A stretch of 64,000 bases of DNA, taken from the NCBI GenBank assembly GCA_012728775.1, contig JAAYEN010000271.1, forward strand, positions 3,148 to 67,147. The letters run 5' to 3'. The stretch is from Tissierellia bacterium (GTDB lineage Bacteria; Bacillota_A; Clostridia; Tissierellales; Peptoniphilaceae). Positions 44,038 to 53,580 of the stretch are shown in pieces. Made by a program: the position numbers and the translations under genes. Position 1 is the stretch's first letter. Every line of letters starts with the position of its first letter. The notes under the pieces were generated by a model. The model had not been told where the DNA came from and ran no database searches. It saw only the letters and a program-made list of their open reading frames with translations.

Positions 44038-46401
44038 ATGAAGAAAAATAGTGAAATACATAATAACAGAATTATTTTTCTTCTTATTTTTTTTCTTTTA
44101 TTGACCTTGATAATCATATCAAGACTTTTTTACATTCAAGTAGTAAAAGGCCAAGAATATACAAAGATGGCTTTGGAGCAAATAAACAGATCTGAAGAAC
44201 TCATTTCAGATAGAGGAATTATTTACGATAGGAATGGTAAAAAAATGGCAGTAAATGTATCAGCATCTACTGTATTTGTAAATCCTGGAGCATTTAATGA
44301 TGACTCTGATCGTGCAAAAGTCATTTCTGAGTTAGCTCCATTGGTAGAGATGGATGAAGGCGAACTTTATTATAGGCTTTCTAGTGGAAAAAGAACAAAA
44401 ATTAAGCAGTGGGTTGAACGTGACGTTGCTAATAGAATTATAGAAAAAAAATTAAGTGGTGTAGAAATTGTAGAGGGCTACAGAAGATTTTATCCTTTTG
44501 GAACCATGGCAAGTCATTTGTTGGGATTTACTAATGTAGATGGTGTTGGACAGTACGGTGTAGAAGCTTCTTATAATTCGGATTTGACAGGAAGCGCAGG
44601 TAGAATACTGAAATCATCAGATGCCGGAAATAGACAATTGCCTACTGGGAGTAGAGAAGTATTTGAAGCAGATGACGGACTATCTGCTGTCTTAACAATT
44701 GATCAAGGGATACAAAGTGTATTAGAAGAAGAAACTAATCGAATAATTGATGAATTTAAAGCTGATGGAGTTCAAATAATCGTACAAGAAGTTGCAACTG
44801 GAGATATTTTAGGGATGAGTAGTTATCCTGCATTTGATTCTAATTCTCCAACTTCTGCTATAGACGAGGCTCAGGCTTTGAAATGGAAAAATATGACATC
44901 CGAAGAAATACAAAATAATTGGTACTCTAATTGGAGAAATCCTTTAGTTAACAATATTTATGAACCAGGGTCCACATTTAAATTAATTACAGCTGCTGCT
45001 GCGATTGAGGAAAATACTACTAATTCAGATAAACAATACTACTGTACTGGATACATTAGAGATATTAAAAACGCTCCACCATTGAGATGTGTTTCATTTG
45101 CTCACCCCCATGGCGATATTACTCTAAGGGACGCTTTAGCTAAATCTTGTAATCCTAGCTTTGTTTATGTAAATAGAGAACTTGGAAGAGAAAATTTTTT
45201 AAAATATATAAAGGCATTTGGATTTGGTGAAAAGACGGGAATAGATTTGCCTGGAGAAGCACTGGGATTGATTCCAAATAGTAGTGAAAGCATATCAGAA
45301 ATTGGTTTAGCTACAATGTCTTATGGACATGGTTTAGCTGTAACACCTATTCAACTTATAAATGCTGTATCAGCTATAGGAAATAATGGAGTGCTTATGA
45401 CTCCAAGAATTGTAAAAGAGCTAGTAAATTCAGAAGGAAGAGTAGTTAGATCGATGGAAATTTCTGAGAAAAGACAGGTTATTTCTTCTGAAACAGCAAA
45501 TAAAATGCTAGACATGATGGGTTATGTTGTTGAAAATGGGACCGCTTCTAGAGCAAATAGTTCCATTTACAGAATAGGCGGTAAAACTGGAACGGCAAAT
45601 AAAGTTGTAGAAAATGGTTATGCTGAAGATCAATTTGTATCATCTTTTGTTGGACTTGCTCCCATTGATAATCCTGTTATTTCTATTTTAGTTATTGTGG
45701 ACAACCCCAAGACCCAAACTTATGGCAGTATTGTTGCTTCACCAAGTGCAAAAAATATTATAGAATATACTTTGAAGCTATTGGGAGTAAAAGAAAAACC
45801 TAGAGATTCAATTGATTCTAACAAAGATTATGTAAGGGTACCAGATGTGACTTTTCATCTAATTGGAGAAGCTGGTAGAATAATTACAGATTCTGATTTA
45901 AAATATACTACAGAATATGTTAATATAACTGACGATACGATAATTATAAGTCAAAACCCTAAAGCTGGAGAATTGGTAGATCGAGGAAGTATAATTGAAT
46001 TTGAAATAGATTTAAATAACGGAACTACTAAGATAGTGCCTAATTTATTAGGGAAGGAAATAAATGAAATAGATGATTATTTAGATAAATTAGGTTTGGA
46101 ATATGAAATTGAAGGGGAGGAAGAAGGAGTTATTGTCAAAATGAGTCCAAATTATTCAAGCAGGATTCAAGCAGGAGAAAAGATTATTTTTACATTAGGT
46201 GAAAAATCAGAACTCCAAGGACAAGACACTTCAGATCCATCCCTAGTAGATGGTTTATTGGAAGTTGAAAATACTGAAAATAGACCTATAAATCCTCCTG
46301 AAAAAGAAGAAACTGACGAAGTAAATGAAGACGATGAAGAAATAAATGAAGAAAATAATGCAGAAGACAATGAAGAAAATGAACCTAGTTCCAATGCATA
46401 A
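44038..46401 (+). CDS. ftsI: Class B septal penicillin-binding protein with PASTA domains (FtsI/SpoVD type)
   Basis: Septal transpeptidase, 787 residues. One membrane anchor (about 13-35) is followed by the pedestal domain with SDRGIIYDRNGKKMAVN. The transpeptidase has SxxK in EPGSTFKLIT (about 312), SxN in AKSCNPSF and KTGT in GGKTGTANK. Two C-terminal PASTA repeats follow (about 600-660, VRVPDVTFHLIGEA; and about 663-722, KIVPNLLGKEINEID). The last 60 residues are a low-complexity acidic tail of Glu, Asn and Asp. SpoVD has PASTA too, but with no sporulation genes nearby the vegetative division role is favoured. Confidence 0.92.
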   Translation: MKKNSEIHNNRIIFLLIFFLLLTLIIISRLFYIQVVKGQEYTKMALEQINRSEELISDRGIIYDRNGKKMAVNVSASTVFVNPGAFNDDSDRAKVISELAPLVEMDEGELYYRLSSGKRTKIKQWVERDVANRIIEKKLSGVEIVEGYRRFYPFGTMASHLLGFTNVDGVGQYGVEASYNSDLTGSAGRILKSSDAGNRQLPTGSREVFEADDGLSAVLTIDQGIQSVLEEETNRIIDEFKADGVQIIVQEVATGDILGMSSYPAFDSNSPTSAIDEAQALKWKNMTSEEIQNNWYSNWRNPLVNNIYEPGSTFKLITAAAAIEENTTNSDKQYYCTGYIRDIKNAPPLRCVSFAHPHGDITLRDALAKSCNPSFVYVNRELGRENFLKYIKAFGFGEKTGIDLPGEALGLIPNSSESISEIGLATMSYGHGLAVTPIQLINAVSAIGNNGVLMTPRIVKELVNSEGRVVRSMEISEKRQVISSETANKMLDMMGYVVENGTASRANSSIYRIGGKTGTANKVVENGYAEDQFVSSFVGLAPIDNPVISILVIVDNPKTQTYGSIVASPSAKNIIEYTLKLLGVKEKPRDSIDSNKDYVRVPDVTFHLIGEAGRIITDSDLKYTTEYVNITDDTIIISQNPKAGELVDRGSIIEFEIDLNNGTTKIVPNLLGKEINEIDDYLDKLGLEYEIEGEEEGVIVKMSPNYSSRIQAGEKIIFTLGEKSELQGQDTSDPSLVDGLLEVENTENRPINPPEKEETDEVNEDDEEINEENNAEDNEENEPSSNA

Positions 46402-46418
46402 ATTTAGAAGGTATTTAT

Positions 46419-47384
46419 ATGATTAATTTAAGAAATTTTTATATTTTAAACTTCATAATTGCTATGATACTAAGCTTGGTTCTAGGTCCTATCATTATTC
46501 CAGAGTTAAAAAAACTAAAGATAGGACAAACAATCAGAGAAGATGGACCAGAAAGTCATCTAGTTAAAACTGGAACTCCAATAATGGGTGGGATTATTTT
46601 CATTATCGCCACAGTTGTAACGATGATAGTTTTTGGAGTTAAAAGTAAAAGTGCGTTAATTTGTATTGCATCTATGATTGGATTTGGTGGTATTGGTTTT
46701 ATCGATGACTATCTAATTGTAGTAAAAAAAACCAATGAAGGTATAACGCCTAGACAGAAATTTTCTGCTCAAATAATTGTATCTTTATTAATAATATTTT
46801 TTGCTATTCAAGATTCCAGCGTATTAAATTTATACATTCCATTTCTTGGAGATAATAAAATATATTTAGGATGGTTATTTTATCCTCTCACATTATTTGT
46901 TATGTTAGGAACAGTTAATAGCGTAAATTTAACTGATGGTTTAGATGGTTTAGCTAGTACTGTATCTGTTATTGCTTTAGTTGGACTAGGCATTATGAAC
47001 GCATTTAAGTTTAATAGAGATATTGCAATTTTTTCTATGACTTTAGCTGGAGCACTCGTGGGCTTTTTAAAATTCAATAGATATCCAGCACAAACTTTTA
47101 TGGGTGATGTGGGCTCTTTGGCTATAGGAGGAGCTTTTGCCGCAATTGCAATTACATCTGGAATCACCTTGTACTTGCCTTTTGTAGGAATTATTTTTGT
47201 AATAGAAACTCTTTCGGTTATTATTCAAGTAATTTCTTTTAAAACTACTGGGAAAAGAGCTTTTTTAATGGCTCCTATACATCATCATTTTGAAGCAAAG
47301 GGAATTCACGAAACTAAAATAGTAAAGATTTTCTCATTAATTACTCTGGTATTTACTATCATTTCAATACTTGGTATTAGATAA
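46419..47384 (+). CDS. mraY: Phospho-N-acetylmuramoyl-pentapeptide transferase
   Basis: Transfers phospho-MurNAc-pentapeptide to undecaprenyl phosphate to make lipid I. 321 residues with about ten membrane segments. The key blocks are TPIMGGIIFI, GFIDDYLIV (catalytic Asp pair, about 90), VNLTDGLDGLAST (about 170), FMGDVGSLAIG and MAPIHHHFEAKG (about 284). It begins 17 bases after the PBP gene with GAAGGT as a modest ribosome site. murE and murF, often placed just before it, are absent. Confidence 0.96.
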   Translation: MINLRNFYILNFIIAMILSLVLGPIIIPELKKLKIGQTIREDGPESHLVKTGTPIMGGIIFIIATVVTMIVFGVKSKSALICIASMIGFGGIGFIDDYLIVVKKTNEGITPRQKFSAQIIVSLLIIFFAIQDSSVLNLYIPFLGDNKIYLGWLFYPLTLFVMLGTVNSVNLTDGLDGLASTVSVIALVGLGIMNAFKFNRDIAIFSMTLAGALVGFLKFNRYPAQTFMGDVGSLAIGGAFAAIAITSGITLYLPFVGIIFVIETLSVIIQVISFKTTGKRAFLMAPIHHHFEAKGIHETKIVKIFSLITLVFTIISILGIR

Positions 47385-47393
47385 GGTGATATT

Positions 47394-48734
47394 ATGAAAA
47401 AATATAAAGATATTTTGATAATGGGCTTGGGTGTAAGTGGGAAATCAGCTGTAATTACTCTGTCCAAACTTGATATTAATATATATGTTTACGATGATAA
47501 TATAAAAAATAAATCCCAAATACCAGATGATATGAAGAATTTAGGGATTAATTTTTTATTTTCTCCAGAAACTGTCTTAGAAAAAGACTTTCAACTGGTT
47601 ATGAAAAGTCCTGGAATAAATCCAAGTCATGAACTTATTAAAAAACTAAAAAAAAATGAATCTAAGATAATTTCTGATTTAGAACTTGGATTTATGAATA
47701 AAGGTAATGAAAAACTCATTTGTATCACAGGAACCAATGGCAAAACTACTACAACTGTTTTAATTAATGACATCTTAAATTCAAGTGGTTTGTCAAGTAA
47801 TGCAGTGGGAAATATTGGAGTTGGAGCTGTTTTTGAATTAGTAAATACAAAAAAAGATTTTTTGGTAATTGAATGTAGTAGTTTTCAATTGGATGATATT
47901 GATTTATTTAAACCTAATATTTCTATTATCATGAATATTACATCAGATCATTTGGACTACCACCTTACTACAGAAAATTATAAGAAATCCAAATTAAACA
48001 TATTAAAGAATTTAGATAATAATGATTATGCAATTTTAAACTATGATGATAAAAATTTAAAATATCTCAAAGGGAATTATAAAAAAATATTTATAAGTAC
48101 TATAGATAAAGTGGATTCAGGGATTTATTTATACGATAATAGAATTTTCATATCAAAAAATGGCAGAACTACAGAATATATTGATACAAAAGATATTTTT
48201 ATAAAAGGTGTTCACAATTATTATAATATTATGGCAAGTATTGCCGTAGCGGAGATTCTAAACTTGGATCGAAAAATTGTAAAAGAAACAATTAAAAACT
48301 TCCGAGGTGTACCCCATAGGCTTCAATTCGTACGTATCCATAATGGAGTGTCCTATTATAATGACTCCAAGGGAACTAACTCTGATTCTACTATGAAAGC
48401 AATTGCTTCTTTTGACAATCCTTTAATTATTTTCTTAGGCGGATATGACAAAAAAGAAGATTTTACTGAATTATTAGATATTGGAAAAGATAAAATTAAA
48501 GCGATCTTAGCTATTGGACAAACTAAGGATAAAATTGTAAAAAAGGCGTTAGAAGTGGGATACAAGAATATTTACGAGATAGAAAATTTAGAAGAGGGAA
48601 TAACTATTGCAAATAAAATTTCCGAATCAGGGGATGTAGTTTTGTTATCTCCTGCGTGTGCAAGCTGGGGCATGTTTAAGAATTTTGAAGAACGGGGCAA
48701 TAAGTTTATTCAATTAGTAAAAGAATTAAAATAG
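47394..48734 (+). CDS. murD: UDP-N-acetylmuramoyl-L-alanine:D-glutamate ligase
   Basis: Adds D-Glu to UDP-MurNAc-L-Ala in the cytoplasm. 446 residues: the N-terminal UDP-binding domain (ILIMGLGVSGKSAV), the ATP-binding central domain with ITGTNGKTTTTVLI (about 112-125) and NITSDHLDYH, and the C-terminal domain with FLGGYDKKEDF and LLSPACASWGMFKNFEERG. It starts 9 bases after mraY and ends 19 bases before ftsW. Confidence 0.96.
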   Translation: MKKYKDILIMGLGVSGKSAVITLSKLDINIYVYDDNIKNKSQIPDDMKNLGINFLFSPETVLEKDFQLVMKSPGINPSHELIKKLKKNESKIISDLELGFMNKGNEKLICITGTNGKTTTTVLINDILNSSGLSSNAVGNIGVGAVFELVNTKKDFLVIECSSFQLDDIDLFKPNISIIMNITSDHLDYHLTTENYKKSKLNILKNLDNNDYAILNYDDKNLKYLKGNYKKIFISTIDKVDSGIYLYDNRIFISKNGRTTEYIDTKDIFIKGVHNYYNIMASIAVAEILNLDRKIVKETIKNFRGVPHRLQFVRIHNGVSYYNDSKGTNSDSTMKAIASFDNPLIIFLGGYDKKEDFTELLDIGKDKIKAILAIGQTKDKIVKKALEVGYKNIYEIENLEEGITIANKISESGDVVLLSPACASWGMFKNFEERGNKFIQLVKELK

Positions 48735-48753
48735 AAAGAGTTATGGGTTTGAA

Positions 48754-49848
48754 ATGAAAAAAAGAGCTATTGTAGATAGACCTTTACTTATAATTACAAT
48801 AATTTTATGTGTTATTGGAGGCATATTTGTATTTAGTGCTTCTTGGCCTACAGCTGTTTTGAAATTTGAAAACGGCTATTATTTTATATTATTACACATG
48901 AGATCCTTAGCTCTTGGTTTTTTTTGTCTATTTGTTAGTATGAATATACCTTATAAAACATATAAAAAATATGCAATTCCCTTAATGATAATTGGGCTTG
49001 TTTTAAATTTACTGCTATTTACTTCTTTTGGTTCAGATAGTTTGGGTTCTACAAGATGGTTGAAAATTAGATTTTTACCAAGATTTATGCCATCAGATGT
49101 TTTAAAGATGACATCTATTATTTTTATAGCTTCAATTTGCTCAAGCTTAGGTAAAAATATTAGAATGTTTAGGAATTTTATTTTAATTGTAATATTTACA
49201 GGTGTATCTGTTGGTATAGTATTAATAAGAGATATGGGATCAGCTATGGTTATGGCAGTTGCTCTAGGTTCCATTATATTAGCTGCTGGAATAAAGTTTC
49301 GGTATGTGTTAATATTATTAATGCTTGGAGGCGGAGGATTATATTATAATATGACGCCTTATAGATTGGAAAGAATAACTGGATTTTTAGATCCTTTCGG
49401 AGATACGAGTGATTTGACGTATCAGTTAGTAAATTCACTTTATGCACTAGCAATGGGTGGAATAACAGGAGTAGGTCTAGGTAAAGGGGTACAGAAATTT
49501 TCTTATATTCCTCATGTATATAATGATTTTATTTTTGCTGTTATAGGTGAAGAATTTGGTTTAGTTGGTGCTGCTTCTTTAGTTATATTATTTTTCTTAT
49601 TTATATGGAGAGGATATTTAATCGCTTTTAACTCCAAGGATAAGTTTGGAAAATATTTAGCACTTGGTTTTTCGACCCTAATAGGAGTACAAGCATTTAT
49701 CCATATTATGGTTAATATAGGCTTACTACCTGTAACGGGTATTACTTTGCCATTTATAAGCTTTGGCGGTACATCATTAATGGTTACGTTATATGCAACA
49801 GGCATAATTTTGAATATATCGAAGGAAAATAGTGGGAGCATTAAATGA
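48754..49848 (+). CDS. ftsW: Septal lipid II polymerase FtsW
   Basis: SEDS-family peptidoglycan glycosyltransferase that works with the class B PBP at the septum. 364 residues with about ten membrane segments. IRDMGSAMVMAVALG (about 150), the GLGKGVQKFSYIPHVYNDFIFAVIGEEFG block (catalytic loop, cited in two parts, GLGKGVQKF and PHVYNDFIFAVIGEE, about 230-260) and LPVTGITLPFISFGGTS (about 325) are characteristic. ATGA overlap with murG. Confidence 0.94.
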   Translation: MKKRAIVDRPLLIITIILCVIGGIFVFSASWPTAVLKFENGYYFILLHMRSLALGFFCLFVSMNIPYKTYKKYAIPLMIIGLVLNLLLFTSFGSDSLGSTRWLKIRFLPRFMPSDVLKMTSIIFIASICSSLGKNIRMFRNFILIVIFTGVSVGIVLIRDMGSAMVMAVALGSIILAAGIKFRYVLILLMLGGGGLYYNMTPYRLERITGFLDPFGDTSDLTYQLVNSLYALAMGGITGVGLGKGVQKFSYIPHVYNDFIFAVIGEEFGLVGAASLVILFFLFIWRGYLIAFNSKDKFGKYLALGFSTLIGVQAFIHIMVNIGLLPVTGITLPFISFGGTSLMVTLYATGIILNISKENSGSIK

Positions 49849-50942
49849 AATATTTGATTTCAGGTGGAGGTACAGGTGGACACATTTATCCTGCCTTAGC
49901 TATTTTAGATGAATTGAAAAGAAGAGATCCAAATGGAGACTTTTTATATGTGGGGACTCCTCAAGGATTGGAAAAAGAATTAACTACACTTGCAGGTTAT
50001 AAATATGAAACTGTTAGAGTTAAAGGATTGCCTAGGAGCGTTAGTTTAGATTCTTTAAAAACAGGCGCAGAACTTTTAAAAGGATTATTTGATGCCAATA
50101 AAATTTTAAACCGATTTAAACCAGATATAGTTATAGGAACAGGTGGCTATGTAGCATTTCCTGTAGTTTTTTTAGCTCAACAAAAGGGAATTAAAACTCT
50201 TTTGCAAGAGTCAAATGCTTTCCCAGGAAAAGTAAATAGAATTTTAGCAAAAAAAGCAAATGGAATCGCCATATCTTTTGAAGAAGCAAAAAATAGATTA
50301 AATAGCAATAATAGCTTTATAGCAGGTAATCCTATAAGAAAAGATTTTTTTGATGCAAATAAGGCTGAGCTAAGAGAAAAATTAGGAATAAAAGAAGAAG
50401 AAAAATTAATTTTATCTTTTGGTGGCAGTGGAGGTCAAGAATCAATAAACAATGCAATCATCGGAATTATTGAATCAAATACCAATTTTAAATATAGATT
50501 AATCCACATAACTGGCAGATCTCATTACAATGATTTTATGAGTATTTTAAATGACAAAAAGGTTGATATTTGTGAAAATATTGAAATTATGGATTATTCC
50601 CATGAAATGATAAATTTATTGGCAAGTAGTGATTTGGCAATATTGAGTTCAAGTGCAATATCATTAGCTGAAATATCTGCGTTAGGCATACCTAGTATTT
50701 TAATTCCAAAGGCATATACTGCTGATAATCATCAGGAATATAATGCTAGAGCATTTGAAAATGCAGGGGCTTCTAAAGTATTCTTAGAAGACGAATTAAC
50801 TTCAGAAAATTTACTAGATACTATTATTGATATATTAGAAAATGAAACAAAGATGAAAAAAATGGGAGAATGTGCTAAAATACTCTCAAACCCAAATTCT
50901 ACAGAAATAATTGTAGATAAAATTTTTTCAATAATCAAGTGA
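49845..50942 (+). CDS. murG: UDP-GlcNAc:lipid I N-acetylglucosaminyltransferase
   Basis: Converts lipid I to lipid II on the inner face of the membrane. 365 residues, two Rossmann domains of the GT28 family. The N-terminal glycine loop is ISGGGTGGHIYPALAI (residues 4-19), then GTGGYVAFPVV (about 99) and QESNAFPGKVNRIL. The C-terminal donor site has SFGGSGGQESINNAI (about 191) and HQEYNARAFENAGAS (about 294). It follows ftsW with a 4-base overlap. Confidence 0.96.
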   Translation: MKYLISGGGTGGHIYPALAILDELKRRDPNGDFLYVGTPQGLEKELTTLAGYKYETVRVKGLPRSVSLDSLKTGAELLKGLFDANKILNRFKPDIVIGTGGYVAFPVVFLAQQKGIKTLLQESNAFPGKVNRILAKKANGIAISFEEAKNRLNSNNSFIAGNPIRKDFFDANKAELREKLGIKEEEKLILSFGGSGGQESINNAIIGIIESNTNFKYRLIHITGRSHYNDFMSILNDKKVDICENIEIMDYSHEMINLLASSDLAILSSSAISLAEISALGIPSILIPKAYTADNHQEYNARAFENAGASKVFLEDELTSENLLDTIIDILENETKMKKMGECAKILSNPNSTEIIVDKIFSIIK

Positions 50943-50946
50943 TCCC

Positions 50947-51687
50947 ATGAAGAGAAAACGCAGGTCTAAGAGAAAAAGACAGATTAAATATGGAAGGATT
51001 TTAATAGCTCTGATATTAGTATTAGGGCTTATTTTTGCTTTTTTGCATTTACCAATTTTTAATATTAGAAATATAGTCATAAATGGAAACAGTAAAGTTG
51101 AATCTTCTACAATTTTGGCTACTTCAAATCTCACAACAAAAGATAATTTCATTTTTATTGATAAAGAAGAGGTGGAAAAACGAATTTCATCTATAACTTT
51201 CATAGATTATGCTAAAATAAAACGCAGTTTGCCTTTAAATGTTATTATTGATGTGGTGGAAAGAAAACCAGCATCAACAATTCAAGTTTCAAACAAATAT
51301 TTTTTAATTGATAAATACGGAGTAGTGATCGACGAAAGTGATACTTTAATGCTGAATTTACTTTTAATAAAAGGCATTGAAAAAATAGATAATATTAAAC
51401 TTGGAGATAAAATATTTGACTTTGCATCTGAAGAACAAAATAAATTATTGAATGAAATATACGATGGGGAAAGTCTTTTTAAATTTAAAAATATTAACTT
51501 AGAAGAAAATAAAGCAGAATTAGTTTTATACAATGACGTATTTGTTGCATTTGGTTCTTATAATAACGTAGAATATAAATTAAAAGTATTGGATCAAATG
51601 ATTCTCTCAATTGAAGATGATACTTCTAGAAAAGCTTCTATGATTTTAATGGAAGAAGGGCCGGATCCAGTTTTAGTTTATGAATAA
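50947..51687 (+). CDS. ftsQ: Cell division protein FtsQ/DivIB
   Basis: 246-residue bitopic protein. A strongly basic cytoplasmic N-terminus (KRKRRSKRKRQIKYGR) and a membrane segment (about 17-38) are followed by a POTRA domain (LPIFNIRNIVINGNSKV, about 35-105) and a beta domain (KPASTIQVSNKYFLIDKYG onward). It scaffolds FtsL/FtsB and the septal synthase. It is the last gene before the ftsZ promoter region; a 259-base gap follows. Confidence 0.9.
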   Translation: MKRKRRSKRKRQIKYGRILIALILVLGLIFAFLHLPIFNIRNIVINGNSKVESSTILATSNLTTKDNFIFIDKEEVEKRISSITFIDYAKIKRSLPLNVIIDVVERKPASTIQVSNKYFLIDKYGVVIDESDTLMLNLLLIKGIEKIDNIKLGDKIFDFASEEQNKLLNEIYDGESLFKFKNINLEENKAELVLYNDVFVAFGSYNNVEYKLKVLDQMILSIEDDTSRKASMILMEEGPDPVLVYE

Positions 51688-51858
51688 AAAATATTTTTTT
51701 AGTGTAAAATATCCCAATATGTGGTAAGTTGTTAGTGATAATGTGGATAATTTTTACTATATATATTACATATTTGATTATTTATCGTTAGATAATTATT
51801 TTTTAGGTACTAAAACATAGAAAAGTGTTTAATTTACTTATTTAGATAGAAAATATGT

Positions 51859-51887
51859 TTGACATATTAGTTGTAAAACCTTACAAT
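51859..51887 (+). promoter_or_regulatory. Strong promoter of ftsZ
   Basis: -35 TTGACA (51859-51864, perfect), 17-base spacer, -10 TACAAT (51882-51887), about 60 bases before the ATG. It shows ftsZ can be transcribed independently of the mraZ operon. The rest of the gap 51688-51858 is AT-rich with no gene seen. Confidence 0.85.
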
Positions 51888-51896
51888 ATAGTAAGG
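51879..51896. repeat. Inverted repeat over the ftsZ -10 element
   Basis: CCTTAC-N6-GTAAGG (51879-51884 and 51891-51896) with the whole -10 hexamer between the outer ends. It is perfectly placed for a repressor operator, or could fold at the very 5' end of the mRNA if transcription starts earlier. No known regulator is assigned. Confidence 0.55.
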
Positions 51897-51946
51897 ATTA
51901 TCTTTAAAATATTAAATACTATGATAAAGATATAAAGGAGGAAATA

Positions 51947-53020
51947 ATGTTGGAATTTGAAGTAGACAACGATGGATTTGCAAAAATTAAAGTTATAGGT
52001 GTTGGCGGTGGGGGAAATAATGCCGTAAACAGAATGATTGAAAGTGGAGTTAAAGGTGTTGAATTCATCGCTGCTAATACTGATAGACAAGCATTGAAAG
52101 CCTCTTTAGCAAATACTAAACTTCAATTAGGAGAAAAGGTAACTAAAGGTTTAGGAGCTGGTGGAGATCCTTCAGTGGGAGAAGTAAGCGCACAAGAAAG
52201 TCGCGATGAAATTAAAAATTCTTTAGATGGATCAGATATGGTTTTCATTGCTGCAGGAATGGGTGGAGGAACTGGAACAGGGGGTTCACCTGTTGTAGCT
52301 GATATTGCAAAAGAATTAGGCATACTTACAGTTGGTGTTGTGACTAAGCCATTTTCTTTTGAAGGAAGTAGAAGACAAAAACAAGCTGAAAGTGGAGTTG
52401 AAGAACTTCTAGCAAAAGTCGATACTTTGGTTACTATACCTAATGATAGGCTTTTACAAATAGCTGATAAGAAAACAAGTGTACAAGAGTCCTTTGAAAT
52501 GGCGGATGAAGTCCTACTTCAAGGTATAACTGGTATATCTGATTTAATTAGTATTCCTAGTTTAATTAACTTAGACTTTGCAGACGTAAAATCTATTATG
52601 GAAAATAAAGGTATAGCTCATATGGGTATAGGTTATGCAGAAGGAGACGAAAGAGCTCAAGAAGCTGCAAGAGCTGCAATTAAGAGCCCGCTTTTAGAAA
52701 CATCAATAGAAGGCGCAAAATCTGTATTAATTAATATTACAGGTGGAGATGATTTAGGTATTTTCGAAATCAACGAAGCTGCTGAATTAATAAGATCTTC
52801 AGTTGCAGAAGAAGCTAATATCATTTTTGGAGCAGGAATTGACAAGTCAATGGGTGATCAAATAAAAATTACGGTAATTGCTACTGGATTTAATGACGAA
52901 GATTTAGAACCTAGACGAATCAGAACTGAAGAAACAGAAGGTGAAGCTCCAGAAGCTGAAAAAAAGTCAGATATAATTGAAGATCCATCAGGTCTTAACA
53001 TTCCTGATTGGTTAAAGTAG
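51947..53020 (+). CDS. ftsZ: Cell division GTPase FtsZ
   Basis: Tubulin homologue that forms the Z ring. 357 residues: the N-terminal GTPase with [13 protein letters not shown] (about 20), the signature [12 protein letters not shown] (about 104-115) and [13 protein letters not shown]; the T7 region [11 protein letters not shown]; a short linker; and the C-terminal peptide LNIPDWLK, which docks FtsA/SepF/ZapA-type partners. No ftsA gene adjoins it, so another membrane tether such as SepF is expected. It has a perfect AAAGGAGG ribosome site. Confidence 0.98.
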   Translation: MLEFEVDNDGFAKIKVIGVGGGGNNAVNRMIESGVKGVEFIAANTDRQALKASLANTKLQLGEKVTKGLGAGGDPSVGEVSAQESRDEIKNSLDGSDMVFIAAGMGGGTGTGGSPVVADIAKELGILTVGVVTKPFSFEGSRRQKQAESGVEELLAKVDTLVTIPNDRLLQIADKKTSVQESFEMADEVLLQGITGISDLISIPSLINLDFADVKSIMENKGIAHMGIGYAEGDERAQEAARAAIKSPLLETSIEGAKSVLINITGGDDLGIFEINEAAELIRSSVAEEANIIFGAGIDKSMGDQIKITVIATGFNDEDLEPRRIRTEETEGEAPEAEKKSDIIEDPSGLNIPDWLK

Positions 53021-53044
53021 ATTTTATTAATATTTTTAAAACAT

Positions 53045-53087
53045 TCGCATTACTTAGTACTTAACGGTAGTAATTAATGCGATTTTT
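53045..53087 (+). terminator. Terminator after ftsZ
   Basis: Stem TCGCATTA / TAATGCGA (53045-53052 and 53075-53082) with a 22-base apical part that can fold further, then TTTTT. Confidence 0.8.
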
Positions 53088-53112
53088 AAATATTCACTAA
53101 AGGAGGAAATAT

Positions 53113-53580
53113 ATGAAGTGTCCATATTGTGACTATGATGACTCCAAAGTAGTAGACTCTAGGCCGACTGATGATAATCAATCCATTAGGCGACGTAGAG
53201 AGTGTTTAAAATGCAAGAAAAGATTTACTACATATGAACGATTGGAAAAATCGCCAATTGTAGTAGTAAAAAAAGACGGAACTAGACAATCATATGATAG
53301 GTCTAAGTTGTTAAACGGTATGATAAGAGCTTGTGAAAAAAGACCTGTTTCTTTATCACGTCTTGAAGAAGCTGTAGATAATATTGAAAAAAAGATTCAC
53401 AATTCTCTAGAACGTGAAATTAAATCTCAAGATATAGGCGAGATGGTAATGTTGGAGTTAAAAGAAATTGATGAAATTTCCTATGTTCGATTTGCATCAG
53501 TCTATAGACAATTCAAAGATATCAATTCTTTTATGGAAGAAATCATGAGCATAAAAAGTGAAGTGGATGAGGATGAATGA
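53113..53580 (+). CDS. nrdR: Ribonucleotide reductase repressor NrdR
   Basis: Represses ribonucleotide reductase genes in response to ATP/dATP. 155 residues: an N-terminal zinc ribbon with CPYC (residues 3-6) and CLKCKKRF (about 31-38) joined by the basic SIRRRRE, then an ATP-cone domain (about 49-140) starting [18 protein letters not shown]. It has a strong AAAGGAGG ribosome site. The gene after it begins inside its last codons. I did not find a NrdR box pair in the window. Confidence 0.96.
   Translation: MKCPYCDYDDSKVVDSRPTDDNQSIRRRRECLKCKKRFTTYERLEKSPIVVVKKDGTRQSYDRSKLLNGMIRACEKRPVSLSRLEEAVDNIEKKIHNSLEREIKSQDIGEMVMLELKEIDEISYVRFASVYRQFKDINSFMEEIMSIKSEVDEDE

Noticed and set aside
46167..46394. 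- strand Ser-rich open frame at the end of the ftsI gene
   Set aside because: Shadow of the acidic Glu/Asn tail; no start signals or homology.
51879..51896. The ftsZ dyad as a NrdR box, prompted by nrdR downstream
   Set aside because: NrdR boxes have a longer centre (C-N8-G with ATATAT core); here the centre is C-N6-G and only one copy is seen, whereas boxes normally come in pairs.
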